A stretch of 64,000 bases of DNA, from assembly GCA_003135415.1 (NCBI GenBank), contig PLBP01000005.1, forward strand, positions 29,313-93,312, given 5' to 3'. Each line of letters starts with the position of its first letter. The stretch's first letter is position 1. Below, piece by piece: positions 32,257 through 43,817 of the stretch. Made by a program: the position numbers and the translations under genes. The notes beneath the pieces were generated by a model that had not been told where the DNA came from, searched no databases, and worked only from the letters and a program-made list of their open reading frames with translations. Origin of the DNA: Hyphomicrobiales bacterium (GTDB lineage Bacteria; Pseudomonadota; Alphaproteobacteria; Rhizobiales; Xanthobacteraceae).

Positions 32257-32943
32257 ATGCCCTTTTCCCTTCTCGATATCGGCCTGATCGCGGTGATGCT
32301 GGTTTCCGGCATCCTCGCCATGGTGCGCGGCTTCATGCGCGAAGTGCTGTCGATCGCCGCATGGGTGATCGCCGCCTTGGTCACGCTCTACGGCTATGCC
32401 AAGGCCGTCCCCTACGCCAAGCAATACATTTCCAACGATCTGATCGCGACCGGCGTCGCGGTCGCCGTGCTCTTTCTTGGCACGCTCCTCGTCGTGTCGC
32501 TGTTCACCGTCAAGGTTTCCGACCTCGTACTCGATTCGCGCGTCGGCGCGCTCGACCGCTCGCTCGGCTTTCTGTTCGGGCTCGGCCGCGGCCTCGTGAT
32601 CATGGTCGTCGCCTTCCTGTTCTTCGTCTGGCTCGTGCCCGCCAAGAGTTTGCCCGATTGGGTCAAGAACGCCCGCTCGCGCCCCGTGTTGCAAGGAACC
32701 GGCGATTGGTTGCTCTCCCTCTTGCCGGACGACCCCGAGACCGCCATCTTGAAGAGACTGCGTCGCCCGAAGGACGGCGACGATTCGGCGCCGCCCGACG
32801 CCCCACCCGGCCCGGGACAGCGTTCGGAATTGGGTTCCGCGCCCGCGCGCGTCGCCGGTGGCGATACGGATTCCGGCTACAAGCGCAATGACCGGCAAGG
32901 CTTCGAGCAACTTCTCGAAAGTACCCGCGGCGTAACTCGCTAG
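32257..32943 (+). CDS. cvpA: CvpA family protein
   Basis: SLLDIGLIAVMLVSGILAMVRGFMREVLSIAAWV; immediately upstream of purF. Confidence 0.92.
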   Translation: MPFSLLDIGLIAVMLVSGILAMVRGFMREVLSIAAWVIAALVTLYGYAKAVPYAKQYISNDLIATGVAVAVLFLGTLLVVSLFTVKVSDLVLDSRVGALDRSLGFLFGLGRGLVIMVVAFLFFVWLVPAKSLPDWVKNARSRPVLQGTGDWLLSLLPDDPETAILKRLRRPKDGDDSAPPDAPPGPGQRSELGSAPARVAGGDTDSGYKRNDRQGFEQLLESTRGVTR

Positions 32944-32964
32944 CAAACCAGGCGGAGGACGAGG

Positions 32965-34458
<1,494 letters not shown>

Positions 34459-34469
34459 CGCGAAGCGTC

Positions 34470-34577
34470 ATCCCGGAAGTGCGCGAAGCGCACTGTCCGG
34501 GATCTACATTCGCTGCCATTTGATATTCATGAGACCGGTGGTTATGGATTCCGGCCCTCGCTCCGCTCGGCCGGAAT
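34470..34577. repeat. intergenic palindromic element (two hairpins) after purF
   Basis: atcccggaagtgcgc-gaa-gcgcactgtccgggat and attccggccctcgctccgctcggccggaat. Confidence 0.75.
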
Positions 34578-34592
34578 GACAAGAGAACATCG

Positions 34593-35333
34593 ATGTCCAA
34601 ACCACTTTCCGATCGCATCGCGCTCGTGACCGGCGCCTCGCGCGGCATCGGCCGCGCCACTGCGATTTCGCTCGCCGGCCGCGGCGCGCATATCGTGGCG
34701 CTTGCGCGCACTGTCGGCGGCCTCGAGGAACTCGACGACGAAATTAAAAAGGCGGGATCGAGCGCCACCCTCGTGCCGCTGGATCTGCGCGATTTCGACG
34801 CGCTCGACCGGCTCGGCGCCTCGCTGCACGAGCGCTTCAAGAAGCTCGACATCCTGGTGGGAAACGCCGGCCAGCTTGGGGCGCTTTCGCCGCTCGGGCA
34901 TCTCGATCCGAAAGTGTGGGACGAGGTATTCGCGGTGAATGTGACGGCCAATTGGCGGCTGATCCGCTCGCTCGACCTACTGCTCCGCGCTTCCGATGCC
35001 GGCCGCGCCGTCTTCGTCACCTCCGGGATCACCTATCACGCGCGCGCTTATTGGGGGCTTTACGCCGCCTCGAAGGCGGCGCTCGAAATGCTGGTGCGCG
35101 TCTATGCCGAGGAAACCGCCAAGACGAACGTGAAAGTAAACCTGTTCAATCCCGGCTCGATCCGCACGCGCATGCGCGCCAAGGCCATGCCCGGCGAGGA
35201 TCCGATGACGCTCGACACACCGGAACAAGCGGCGGAGGCGATCGTGCCGTTATGTCTGCCGTCGTGTGAGAAAACCGGCATGATTTTCAACTATCCGAAC
35301 CGGAAATTCCTCGCCTTCAACGCGCCAGCGTAA
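34593..35333 (+). CDS. SDR family NAD(P)-dependent oxidoreductase
   Basis: IALVTGASRGIGRATAISLAGRGA, NAGQLG, YAASKAALEMLV. Confidence 0.9.
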   Translation: MSKPLSDRIALVTGASRGIGRATAISLAGRGAHIVALARTVGGLEELDDEIKKAGSSATLVPLDLRDFDALDRLGASLHERFKKLDILVGNAGQLGALSPLGHLDPKVWDEVFAVNVTANWRLIRSLDLLLRASDAGRAVFVTSGITYHARAYWGLYAASKAALEMLVRVYAEETAKTNVKVNLFNPGSIRTRMRAKAMPGEDPMTLDTPEQAAEAIVPLCLPSCEKTGMIFNYPNRKFLAFNAPA

Positions 35334-35358
35334 TCAATCAAGCGAGTACGAAGTCGGC

Positions 35359-36732
35359 TTATTTCTTTTTCGCGAACGGGTTATCCGACTCGCGAAAGGC
35401 CATGCGGATCGGCACGCCCGGAAATTCGAACGTCTCGCGCAACGAATTAACGAGATAGCGCGTGTACGAATCCGGCAGCGCGCTCGTGCGCGTTCCGAAC
35501 AAGACGAAGCTCGGCGGCCGCGCCTTCGGCTGGGTGATGTAGCGGAGCTTGATCGTCTTGCCGGTGACGGCGGGCGGCGAATTCTGCTCGATCACGGCGC
35601 GGAGCCACCGATTGAGCGCGGCGGTCGAGGCGCGGCGGTTCCACACCACGTAGAGCGCGATCACCGCCTGCATCAGGCGATCGAGCCCCTCGCCGGTTTT
35701 TCCCGAAACCGGCACCACGGGCATTCCCCGCGCCTGCGGTAGCCAATGGTCCGAGTCCTCACTGAGCTTTTTCAGCGCGATTTCGCCGCGCGGCACGAGG
35801 TCGCACTTGTTCATGCCCACAACGAGCGCGCGGCCCTCCTTCAGCACGAGGTCGGCGATACGCAAATCCTGCTCCTCCCACGGACGGGTGGCGTCGAGGA
35901 GCAGAATCACGACCTCGGCGAAACGGATCGCGCGCAATGCATCGGCGGCGGACAGCCGCTCCAGCTTGTCGTCGATCCGGCCGCGGCGGCGGAGGCCCGC
36001 GGTGTCGAAGAGCTCGAAGCGCCGGCCGGAATGCTCGAAATCGACGGCGATCGAATCGCGCGTGATCCCGGCCTCGGGCCCGGTGACGAGCCGCTCCTCG
36101 CCGATCAGCGCGTTGATCAGCGTCGATTTGCCCGCATTCGGCCGGCCCACCACCGCGACACGGATCGGGCGGGCGTTCTCGTCTTCGGTTTCGAGCGTTT
36201 CACCGTCCGAAGGTTCGGCTTCGCTTTCCTCGGGCTCCTGCGTCAGCACTTCGCGCAAGGCGCCGTATAGATCCGCCATGCCTTCATTGTGCTCGCTGGA
36301 GATCGGAACCGGCTCGCCGAGGCCGAGTTCGAAGGCTTCGTAATAGCCGGCGGTGCCCGCCTTGCTCTCGGATTTGTTGGCGACCACGATCACGGGCTTC
36401 CCCGCGCGGCGCAACTCATCGGCGAAGGCGCGGTCATCGGGCAGCACACCCGCGCGCGCATCGAGTACGAAGAGCACAACATCCGCTTCCGCGATCGCGG
36501 CCTCGGTCTGGGCGCGGATGCGGCCCTTGAGGCTCTCTTCTTTCGCCTCCTCGAAGCCGGCGGTATCGATAACGCGAAACTCCAAGCCGCCGAGGCTCGC
36601 CTCGCCCTCGCGGCGGTCGCGCGTGACCCCCGGCCGGTCGTCGACCAGCGCAAGCCGCCTGCCGATCAATCGGTTGAACAGGGTCGATTTGCCGACATTG
36701 GGCCGGCCGACGATGGCGACGATGGGAAGCAT
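35359..36732 (-). CDS. der: ribosome biogenesis GTPase Der
   Basis: Two tandem GTPase domains: [15 protein letters not shown] and [21 protein letters not shown]. Confidence 0.96.
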   Translation of the reverse strand: MLPIVAIVGRPNVGKSTLFNRLIGRRLALVDDRPGVTRDRREGEASLGGLEFRVIDTAGFEEAKEESLKGRIRAQTEAAIAEADVVLFVLDARAGVLPDDRAFADELRRAGKPVIVVANKSESKAGTAGYYEAFELGLGEPVPISSEHNEGMADLYGALREVLTQEPEESEAEPSDGETLETEDENARPIRVAVVGRPNAGKSTLINALIGEERLVTGPEAGITRDSIAVDFEHSGRRFELFDTAGLRRRGRIDDKLERLSAADALRAIRFAEVVILLLDATRPWEEQDLRIADLVLKEGRALVVGMNKCDLVPRGEIALKKLSEDSDHWLPQARGMPVVPVSGKTGEGLDRLMQAVIALYVVWNRRASTAALNRWLRAVIEQNSPPAVTGKTIKLRYITQPKARPPSFVLFGTRTSALPDSYTRYLVNSLRETFEFPGVPIRMAFRESDNPFAKKK

Positions 36733-36769
36733 CGCGAGCGGCGGTACAGCAACCGCGATTTAAGTCAAA

Positions 36770-37174
36770 TCAGTTCGGCGTGCGCGTATCCGACCACGGA
36801 TCGTCCGCAGCGGCGGGCTGCGCGACCGAGCGCGGTGGCTGTTGAGGTGGGTTCTGCGGGGCATTGCGCGCGGTGCGCGATTTTGCGTGCGGAACCGCCG
36901 GCTGATCCTTTTCGTATTCGCCGGGTTGCGCCCCTTCCCGGTTCTGGCCGGTGGCTGAAATTTGCGTATCGATGGGGATATTCGAGTTGGTCGGCTGCAT
37001 CGGCGGCGCGTTGTAATTTACGCCCGGAACGCCGGCTGGGAAGATTGGCTTGCGATCGCCGGCAAGCGGCGTCTTCTTCTCATCGAACCAGTCGAAACTC
37101 TCACAGGCCGTCAGTGCAAGTGGCAGCGCGACCAGCACGCAGCGAAGAAGGAAAGAAGGACGGATCGATCGCAT
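36770..37174 (-). CDS. small lipoprotein
   Basis: MRSIRPSFLLRCVLVALPLALTACESFDWF lipobox (LTAC); Pro/Gln-rich. Confidence 0.65.
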   Translation of the reverse strand: MRSIRPSFLLRCVLVALPLALTACESFDWFDEKKTPLAGDRKPIFPAGVPGVNYNAPPMQPTNSNIPIDTQISATGQNREGAQPGEYEKDQPAVPHAKSRTARNAPQNPPQQPPRSVAQPAAADDPWSDTRTPN

Positions 37175-37182
37175 GCTCGTCC

Positions 37183-37869
37183 TCACTGCGTCGCCGATCC
37201 CGGCTTCGTGGGCCGGTCGGTGCCGGCGGAGGCGAGCGCTTGCATCACCTCGGCACGGTTGCGAAGGGCGGGCGGCGTCTCGGGATCGCTCGCAAGCTCC
37301 GCGAACATCGTGCGCGCCGCCTCCTGCTCTCCCGCCTTGTAGCGGGCGAGCGCGAGCGTTTCGCGCGCCGAAAACCGAACCGTAGAAGTGACAGCCATGA
37401 GCGGCTCGACGCGGGACGCGATTTCCGCGACTTGGGCGGTATCGAGGAGGAGAAATGCCGCGCGCAGCCGCGCCACGTCGCGGATGCCGCCATCGACCGA
37501 GCCGTCGGCGGCGATCGCGTCGTAAGCGGCGGCACCCGCGGCGGCATCGCGCACGCCAGTCTCCGCCGCGAGCCGCATGCGCGCGAGCAAGCGGTAGCCC
37601 CAATTCGCGTCTTTCGTGAGTGCTGCAAATTCCTGCTCGGCCTCGGCATGCTTGCCCGACTCGGCGAGCGCGAGTGCCGACTCGAAACGCGTTCCCGCCG
37701 CGAGGCCCTCGCGCGTTTGATACCACTCCCATCCGCGCCAGCCGCCGGTGGCGGCGACGATGAGGAAAGCCGCGATGACGGCATAGAGGCCGTATTGCTC
37801 CCACAGCTTCAACAGGCGCTCGCGCCGAAGGTCCTCGTCGATCTCGCGGATGAATTGGGTGTCGGACAT
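37183..37869 (-). CDS. YfgM-like tetratricopeptide membrane protein
   Basis: FIREIDEDLRRERLLKLWEQYGLYAVIAAFLIVAATGGWRGWEWYQ then TPR-like region; upstream of der in operon orientation. Confidence 0.8.
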   Translation of the reverse strand: MSDTQFIREIDEDLRRERLLKLWEQYGLYAVIAAFLIVAATGGWRGWEWYQTREGLAAGTRFESALALAESGKHAEAEQEFAALTKDANWGYRLLARMRLAAETGVRDAAAGAAAYDAIAADGSVDGGIRDVARLRAAFLLLDTAQVAEIASRVEPLMAVTSTVRFSARETLALARYKAGEQEAARTMFAELASDPETPPALRNRAEVMQALASAGTDRPTKPGSATQ

Positions 37870-37964
37870 CGAAAATCCCGCCGCATGGCGCGGCCCTTGT
37901 TCAGCGCGGACGTACGATAGAGATGTGGACGGAACGTGGCAAACCGCCCAAATACTTGTGGACG

Positions 37965-38786
37965 TTAAGCTTTCGCCTTGAGCGGATAGACGTTGGCAAG
38001 CCCCGGAAATTCGCGATTCCGCACCTCGCGGGCGTATTCCTTCACCGCGGCCTCGATGCCGCCGGCGAGTTCACCATACTTTTTCACGAATTTCGGCACC
38101 CGCGGCGACAGTCCGAGCATGTCCTCGAGGACGAGGATTTGACCGTCGCAGGCGGGGGAAGCGCCGATGCCGATGGTGGGAATCGGCACGGCTTCCGTGA
38201 TGCGCTTCGCCAAGGGCTCGGCGACCGCTTCGATCACCATCGAAAAAGCGCCGGCCTCCGCGATCGCGCGGGCATCTTCGAGAAACGGCGCCCAGTCCTT
38301 CTCCTCGCGGCCGAGCGCCTTGAAGGAGCCGAGCGCGTTCACCGCCTGCGGCGTGAGACCGACATGGCCCATCACCGGCACGCCGCGCTCGGACAGAAAG
38401 CGCACGGTCTCGGCCATCTTGGCGCCGCCCTCCAACTTGATGGCGCCGCAGCCGGTTTCCTTCAAGACGCGCGCAGCAGAACGAAATGCATCTTCCTTGC
38501 TCGCCTCGTAGCTGCCGAAGGGCATGTCGACGACGACGAGCGCGCGCTGGGAGCCGCGCATCACCGCGTGGCCTTGCAGGATCATCATTTCGAGGGTGAC
38601 GGGGACGGTGGTCTCGAGCCCGTGCATCACCATGCCGAGCGAGTCGCCGACCAGGAGAAAATCGACATACGGGTCGAGAATGCGCGCGGTGTGCGCGTGA
38701 TAGGAGGTGAGTGCCACGATCGGCTCCTTACCCTTGCGGGCGCGGAGTTCCGGCGCGGTGATGCGGCGCGTTGGCTCGATACTCAT
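37965..38786 (-). CDS. panB: 3-methyl-2-oxobutanoate hydroxymethyltransferase
   Basis: [53 protein letters not shown] motifs. Confidence 0.95.
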   Translation of the reverse strand: MSIEPTRRITAPELRARKGKEPIVALTSYHAHTARILDPYVDFLLVGDSLGMVMHGLETTVPVTLEMMILQGHAVMRGSQRALVVVDMPFGSYEASKEDAFRSAARVLKETGCGAIKLEGGAKMAETVRFLSERGVPVMGHVGLTPQAVNALGSFKALGREEKDWAPFLEDARAIAEAGAFSMVIEAVAEPLAKRITEAVPIPTIGIGASPACDGQILVLEDMLGLSPRVPKFVKKYGELAGGIEAAVKEYAREVRNREFPGLANVYPLKAKA

Positions 38787-39352
38787 GTAGGCAACACCTC
38801 GAGGCCGATGACATAGGGATGGAAGAGCTTGGCGAGGAGGAGGAATAGCACGAGGCCTGCGGCGACGGCGACCCCGTCAGCGACCCATTTCGGCGCTGGA
38901 TAGCTCGGTGCGGGCCGCCATTTCATGGAGATACGGCTCCAAACCGCCCATGCCAGCACCGTCGTGAAAAGGATAATGCCCGCGAGGTCGCCATTGGCGA
39001 GGAGATGCGCGAGCGCCCAAATCTTCACGCCCACCAGCATCGGATGCTTGAGCCAGACGCGGATGTGCGTCGGCGGATAGGCGGCGATCACGCAAATGCT
39101 CGCGAACAGCATCAACAGGATCGCGAGGTGCTTGGTCCAGAGCGGCGGGTACCAGAGCTGCGGCGAGCCTTCGGCGCGCCAGGCGGCGAAGCCGTAGCCG
39201 ATCAGGAACAGGCCCGCGATCGAGACGAGCGAATAAAGGCCCTTGTACGGCCCCTCGCCTATCTTCGCGACCACGCCCGCGCGGGCGACGCGCATGGTGG
39301 TGAACACATGCGCGCCGATAAAGACGAGAAGGCCGAGGAGCATCAACTTCAT
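38783..39352 (-). CDS. NnrU family protein
   Basis: Polytopic NnrU-like: [45 protein letters not shown]. Confidence 0.8.
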   Translation of the reverse strand: MKLMLLGLLVFIGAHVFTTMRVARAGVVAKIGEGPYKGLYSLVSIAGLFLIGYGFAAWRAEGSPQLWYPPLWTKHLAILLMLFASICVIAAYPPTHIRVWLKHPMLVGVKIWALAHLLANGDLAGIILFTTVLAWAVWSRISMKWRPAPSYPAPKWVADGVAVAAGLVLFLLLAKLFHPYVIGLEVLPT

Positions 39353-39405
39353 GGGAGGCCCGGCCGGTTTTCGCGGAGCAAGTTATTCAAACTCGCGCGC
39401 GCCAT

Positions 39406-39621
39406 TTAATCCTTGTCGCGATACTTGAACGAGACCTTCAAGCGCACCCGGTAGGCTTCTACTTTTCCATTCTTGAGCTGCAAATCGAGTTCCTTGACCT
39501 CGGCGACGCGAAGGTCCTTCAAGGTTTTCCCGGCCCGATCGACGGCGGACTTTGCCGCTTTCTCCCAGGACTCGGTGCTAGTACCGACGATTTCAATAAG
39601 CTTATAAACGCTCTCCGCCAT
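39406..39621 (-). CDS. dodecin family protein
   Basis: MAESVYKLIEIVGTSTESWEKAAKSAVDRAGKTLKDLRVAEVKELDLQLKNGKVEAYRVRLKVSFKYRD. Confidence 0.93.
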   Translation of the reverse strand: MAESVYKLIEIVGTSTESWEKAAKSAVDRAGKTLKDLRVAEVKELDLQLKNGKVEAYRVRLKVSFKYRDKD

Positions 39622-39695
39622 GGCTCTCTCCCATATTTCTGTCGTTATCGGCAAGCTTGTCGTCGAGGAGAGTGTAGCACCCGCACAGGGAAATC

Positions 39696-39713
39696 TCACT
39701 CCCACTCGATCGT
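39696..39713. repeat. duplicated guaA 3' end (att-like direct repeat)
   Basis: tcactcccactcgatcgt vs guaA 3' end tcactcccactcaatcgt at 40802-40819; 17/18 identical, same orientation; encodes TIEWE* on minus strand. Confidence 0.8.
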
Positions 39714-39846
39714 CAATGACCAGTATAATATATTGAAGTAGCTTTGTTCTCTGTGTCGAGCTTCTCGACATACCGTCAGACGGAACTCCGCGGTTGCTAG
39801 TTCGTTATGGGTTGAATCGAGCAAGCTTCAATCCCCGCGAATCAAG

Positions 39847-40302
39847 ATGATCGAACGACCCGCGCGTTATCGGAACGCGATTGTGCCTCACAGCTATGTC
39901 GACGGGGCCTCAGACGGAATCGCCTTTTACAAGCGGGCGTTCGGCGCGCTGGAGTTGTTCCGGATCGCCCATCCTAACGGCAAGATATTGCATGTTGAGA
40001 TCTCGATCTGCGGTTCGGTGGTGATGATCGGCGACCCCGACGACAGGCTGTACGGCGAGCCGCGGGCACTTGGGCGTTGCACCGCTAGCCTCCACATCTT
40101 CTTAGACGATAACGCCGCCTTGCTGCGGCGCGCGGTCGAGGCAGGCGCCGAAGAAATCCAGGCACCCACTGAGCTGTTTTACGGAGCCAACTCCGCCAGC
40201 GTGCGCGACCCCTTCGGTCATGTTTGGGTACTCTTGTCGTGGAAACAAGATCTCGATCTGGCCGAAATAGAACGTCTTGGAAATGCACCCTTAAGGCAGT
40301 GA
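39847..40302 (+). CDS. VOC family protein (PhnB/glyoxalase-like)
   Basis: IVPHSYVDGASDGIAFYKRAFGALELFRIAHPNGKILHVEISICGSVVMIGDP...RDPFGHVWVL. Confidence 0.88.
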   Translation: MIERPARYRNAIVPHSYVDGASDGIAFYKRAFGALELFRIAHPNGKILHVEISICGSVVMIGDPDDRLYGEPRALGRCTASLHIFLDDNAALLRRAVEAGAEEIQAPTELFYGANSASVRDPFGHVWVLLSWKQDLDLAEIERLGNAPLRQ

Positions 40303-40333
40303 GCGTCTCTTCTGAGAGCGGACGGGGCGAGCG

Positions 40334-40743
40334 TTAGCTCGCACCGACGTGTTCAGTGCCACGGCGGCGCGAATGAGCGGCCTTCAACACCTTTTCATCA
40401 ATCTTGTCGCCCTCATGGAAATCGATGGCACGCCTGGTGTTGCCTTCGAGGCTGGAGTTGAAGAGGCCTGAAGGGTCCTCCAACGAAGCGCCCTTGGCGA
40501 AGGTTATCTTCACGACATTCTTGTACGTCTCACCGGTGCAGATTATTCCGGCGTGCGACCACACCGGAACTCCTCTCCACTTCCACTCCTCGACCACTTC
40601 GGGTCGGCCCGCTTGATGAGAATTCGGACCCGAGCGAGCGTCTCGCCCCGCCAATCGCTCAGCTCCTTGATTCTCGCATCTATCAGCTGAGAGGGAGAGT
40701 CTCCTCCTTTTCCTTCCTTCGAGCCGCTCCCGCTCTTCTTCAT
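40334..40743 (-). pseudogene. DUF1801 (YdhG/YdeI-like) protein, frameshifted
   Basis: MKKSGSG...RIKELSDWRGETLARVRILIKRADP in one frame continues as EVVEEWKWRGVPVWSHAGIICTGETYKNVVKITFAKGASLEDPSGLFNSSLEGNTRRAIDFHEGDKID in another; junction near 40599-40608. Confidence 0.75.
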
Positions 40744-40801
40744 GGTTGTTGCCGCTCGCCCCCCGTGCTGGTGTAATTTCGATGCGTCCGGATCGGCAAA
40801 A

Positions 40802-42358
40802 TCACTCCCACTCAATCGTGCCCGGCGGCTTCGAGGTTACGTCGTAGACCACGCGGTTGACGCCGCGCACCTCGTTGATGATGCGGGTGGCGACGCGGCC
40901 GAGGAAAGCCATGTCGAAGGGATAGAAGTCCGCGGTCATGCCGTCGGTGGACGTGACGGCGCGGAGCGCCACCACCTCGTCATAGGTGCGACTGTCGCCC
41001 ATGACGCCGACGGTGCGCACGGGCAGGAGCACCGCAAAGGCCTGCCAGATTTTATCGTAGAGGCCGGCGCGGCGGATCTCATCGAGGTAAATTTCATCGG
41101 CGAACCGCAAGGTGTCGAGCTTTTCCTTTGTCACTTCGCCGGGGACGCGGATCGCGAGCCCCGGCCCCGGAAACGGGTGACGGCGGACGAAGGCGTCGGG
41201 CAGGCCGAGTTCGCGGCCGAGCGCCCGCACCTCGTCCTTGAACAATTCTCGCAGCGGCTCGACGAGCTTCAGCTTCATCCGCGCCGGCAGGCCGCCGACA
41301 TTGTGGTGCGACTTGATCGTCACCGACGGTCCGCCGGAGAACGACACGCTCTCGATCACGTCGGGATAGAGCGTGCCTTGCGCCAGGAACTCGACCTTGC
41401 CGATCTTCTTTGCTTCCGCCTCGAACACGTCGATGAATAATTTGCCGATGGTCTTCCGCTTCGCCTCGGGATCGCTCACGCCCTTCAGTGCCTTCAGAAA
41501 CCGCGCCCCCGCCTCCACGTGCACGAGCGGGATATTGTAGCTCTCGTGGAAGAGCGCCACGACCTGCTCCGCTTCGCCGAGCCGCAACATGCCGTGATCG
41601 ACGAAGACGCAGGTCAGCTGGTCGCCGATCGCCTCGTGCAGCAGCACCCCCGCGACCGCGGAGTCGACGCCGCCGGAAAGCCCGCACAACACGCGCGCGT
41701 TGCCCACTTGTTTCCGGATCTTCTCGATCGATTCCGCGCGGAAGGCGCGCATGGTCCAGTCGCCCTTGGCGCCGGCGATCTTGCGCGCGAAGTTCTTGAG
41801 AATGGCGGCGCCGTCGGGGGTGTGCACCACTTCGAGATGGAATTGGGTGGCGTAGAATTTTCGTTTTTCGTCGGCGATCATCGCCATCGGGGCGTTCTCC
41901 GAAGTGCCGATCGCCTCGAAGCCCGCGGGCAATTTGGTCACGCGGTCGCCATGGCTCATCCACACCGGATAGCGGTGACCGACCTGCCAGACGCCCTCAA
42001 AGAGCGCCGAGGGCTTCTTGACCTCGACCTCGGCGCGGCCAAATTCGCGGTGATGGCCGCCCTCGACCTTGCCGCCGAGCTGCTCGGCCATCGCCTGCTC
42101 GCCGTAGCAGATGCCGAGCACCGGCACGCCCGCCTCATAGACCGCCTTCGGCGGCAGTGGCGCGTTTTTTTCGTGCACCGAAGCGGGGCCGCCGGAGAGG
42201 ATCACGGCCTTGGGTTTGGCGCCGTTCAAGGCGGCTTCGGCGCGGTCGAAGGGGACGATCTCGCTATAGACCCCCGCTTCGCGTACGCGCCGGGCGATCA
42301 GTTGCGTGACCTGGGAGCCGAAATCGACGATCAGGATCTTGTCGTGAGGCGCCGCCAT
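40802..42358 (-). CDS. guaA: GMP synthase (glutamine-hydrolysing)
   Basis: [47 protein letters not shown]-terminal KPPGTIEWE. Confidence 0.97.
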   Translation of the reverse strand: MAAPHDKILIVDFGSQVTQLIARRVREAGVYSEIVPFDRAEAALNGAKPKAVILSGGPASVHEKNAPLPPKAVYEAGVPVLGICYGEQAMAEQLGGKVEGGHHREFGRAEVEVKKPSALFEGVWQVGHRYPVWMSHGDRVTKLPAGFEAIGTSENAPMAMIADEKRKFYATQFHLEVVHTPDGAAILKNFARKIAGAKGDWTMRAFRAESIEKIRKQVGNARVLCGLSGGVDSAVAGVLLHEAIGDQLTCVFVDHGMLRLGEAEQVVALFHESYNIPLVHVEAGARFLKALKGVSDPEAKRKTIGKLFIDVFEAEAKKIGKVEFLAQGTLYPDVIESVSFSGGPSVTIKSHHNVGGLPARMKLKLVEPLRELFKDEVRALGRELGLPDAFVRRHPFPGPGLAIRVPGEVTKEKLDTLRFADEIYLDEIRRAGLYDKIWQAFAVLLPVRTVGVMGDSRTYDEVVALRAVTSTDGMTADFYPFDMAFLGRVATRIINEVRGVNRVVYDVTSKPPGTIEWE

Positions 42359-42420
42359 TGCCGCGCTTCTAAGGCTTCGGCGCGCGGCTGTCGAGGCTCC
42401 GCGCGTGCCGCATCAACCAT

Positions 42421-43536
42421 TCAAATCGGCAGCAGCATCACGAGCCGCTTCAGCTGCTTCGAGCGCGCGAGCTCGCGGCCGAGCATGATCGCCTTGGCGG
42501 CGCCGGCCGCGAGCGCGTTCGGCGCGAAGTCGAACTGGCCGGGGATCTCGGCGACCCGGCCACGCTTGCCGACATTGCCGAACTTGTAGAGCTGGAGACC
42601 CGGGTCCCGCTCAGCGCCACCGAGGTCAAGCCAGCGCGCTTCGGTACCGCGCAGGCGTTCCATGATCCTCCAGCGCAGCACGTAGCCGGCGCGGAGTTCC
42701 AGCGCCTTTTCGTCGGTGGCGCTGAACGGCACGAACGCGCGCTCGCCCGCACCGATGATGACCGAGCCGGCCACGGGTTTTCCTTGATGGGAGGCGATGA
42801 ACAGGCGCATGCCGAGCGCGGGGCCTGCGGCTTTCGCGATTGCCGCCAAATCCTCAATGCCAGGGCGGCCGTCGAATTGTTTGCGCGCAAGCATGTCGCG
42901 GTTGAGCGCGAGAAATTCAGGCAGTCCTTCTTCGAGATCGGCTTCGCGGATGTCGAGCTGATCGATCGCGGACTTGGCGAGATGATAGCGCCATTTCGAG
43001 CCGAGGCTCTTGAGTTGATCGCCCTCGGACAGCGTGAGATCGACGAGGTAGCGTTCGCGATCGGTCGCTTTCGCTCGAAACGCGAAATTTGCGCAGGCGA
43101 GCGCGTCTTTCCATACCCGCTCGTAGCCGGGATCCGCCGGCGGCCTGATGCGCAAGGCGAGTCCCCGCTTTTGCGCGAACTCCCCCTTCAGCGCTTCCAG
43201 CATGAGCGCGAGATGCGCAGGGTCAGCGGGGATGCCGCGGCGGCGCCAGAGCGGGCCGAATTTCACATCGGCAAAGCCAAGGCCGATCACCGGCAAGGTC
43301 GCGATGATCGCGAGCGCCATCGCCACCGGCTCATTGCTTGCCGCCTCGCGCAAGATCACACCGATCGAAGGCGCGGCGTCGGCGCGCAGATCGGCGAAGG
43401 CCGCCGTTTGCTCAAGGCACATATCGGCAAAGCCGCCCGCCAGCCGGTCCCATTCCGCGCCCGGCTCGGCCATGATTTCGCAGCGATAGGATACGAGCGA
43501 CGGCGCGAGGACAGGCGCATCGCGAGTTTCCATCGG
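42421..43536 (-). CDS. FemAB-like / GNAT-fold aminoacyltransferase family protein (start uncertain)
   Basis: GSKWRYHLAKSAIDQLDIREAD..., RLFIASHQGKPVAGSVIIGAGERAFVPFSATDE, MERLRGTEARWLDLGG; several candidate in-frame ATGs lie upstream between 43536 and 43623. Confidence 0.6.
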   Translation of the reverse strand, partial: PMETRDAPVLAPSLVSYRCEIMAEPGAEWDRLAGGFADMCLEQTAAFADLRADAAPSIGVILREAASNEPVAMALAIIATLPVIGLGFADVKFGPLWRRRGIPADPAHLALMLEALKGEFAQKRGLALRIRPPADPGYERVWKDALACANFAFRAKATDRERYLVDLTLSEGDQLKSLGSKWRYHLAKSAIDQLDIREADLEEGLPEFLALNRDMLARKQFDGRPGIEDLAAIAKAAGPALGMRLFIASHQGKPVAGSVIIGAGERAFVPFSATDEKALELRAGYVLRWRIMERLRGTEARWLDLGGAERDPGLQLYKFGNVGKRGRVAEIPGQFDFAPNALAAGAAKAIMLGRELARSKQLKRLVMLLPI

Positions 43537-43817
43537 GGCTTGCATTGTCATCGGCATCGGCATCGGCATCGGCAACCAAAAGTTCGGAGGTAAGGCCGCA
43601 AGGTTGCAAACAAACCTCAACAACAGGTTGTGGTGAACGCATAAAAACGGGCCGAATCACATTTCGTTAGTGAGCGGCGTGCGACAAAATGCCTTCTTCG
43701 GTCACCGTCCGGATTGGCTCGAATGCACGCGGCGCATGGAAATTTTTCGTCCCTTTCCAAGAATGAGGCGGCGGAGTGGCGTGCAGAGCTTTTTCGCGAG
43801 ATGCCGCGGCTCGTGGC

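Noticed and set aside
36289-37920. 543-aa plus-strand ORF
   Set aside because: Antisense to der, the lipoprotein and the TPR gene.
43549-43572. Possible CRISPR-like short repeat
   Set aside because: Contiguous hexanucleotide SSR with no spacers; no CRISPR array or cas genes seen anywhere in the window.
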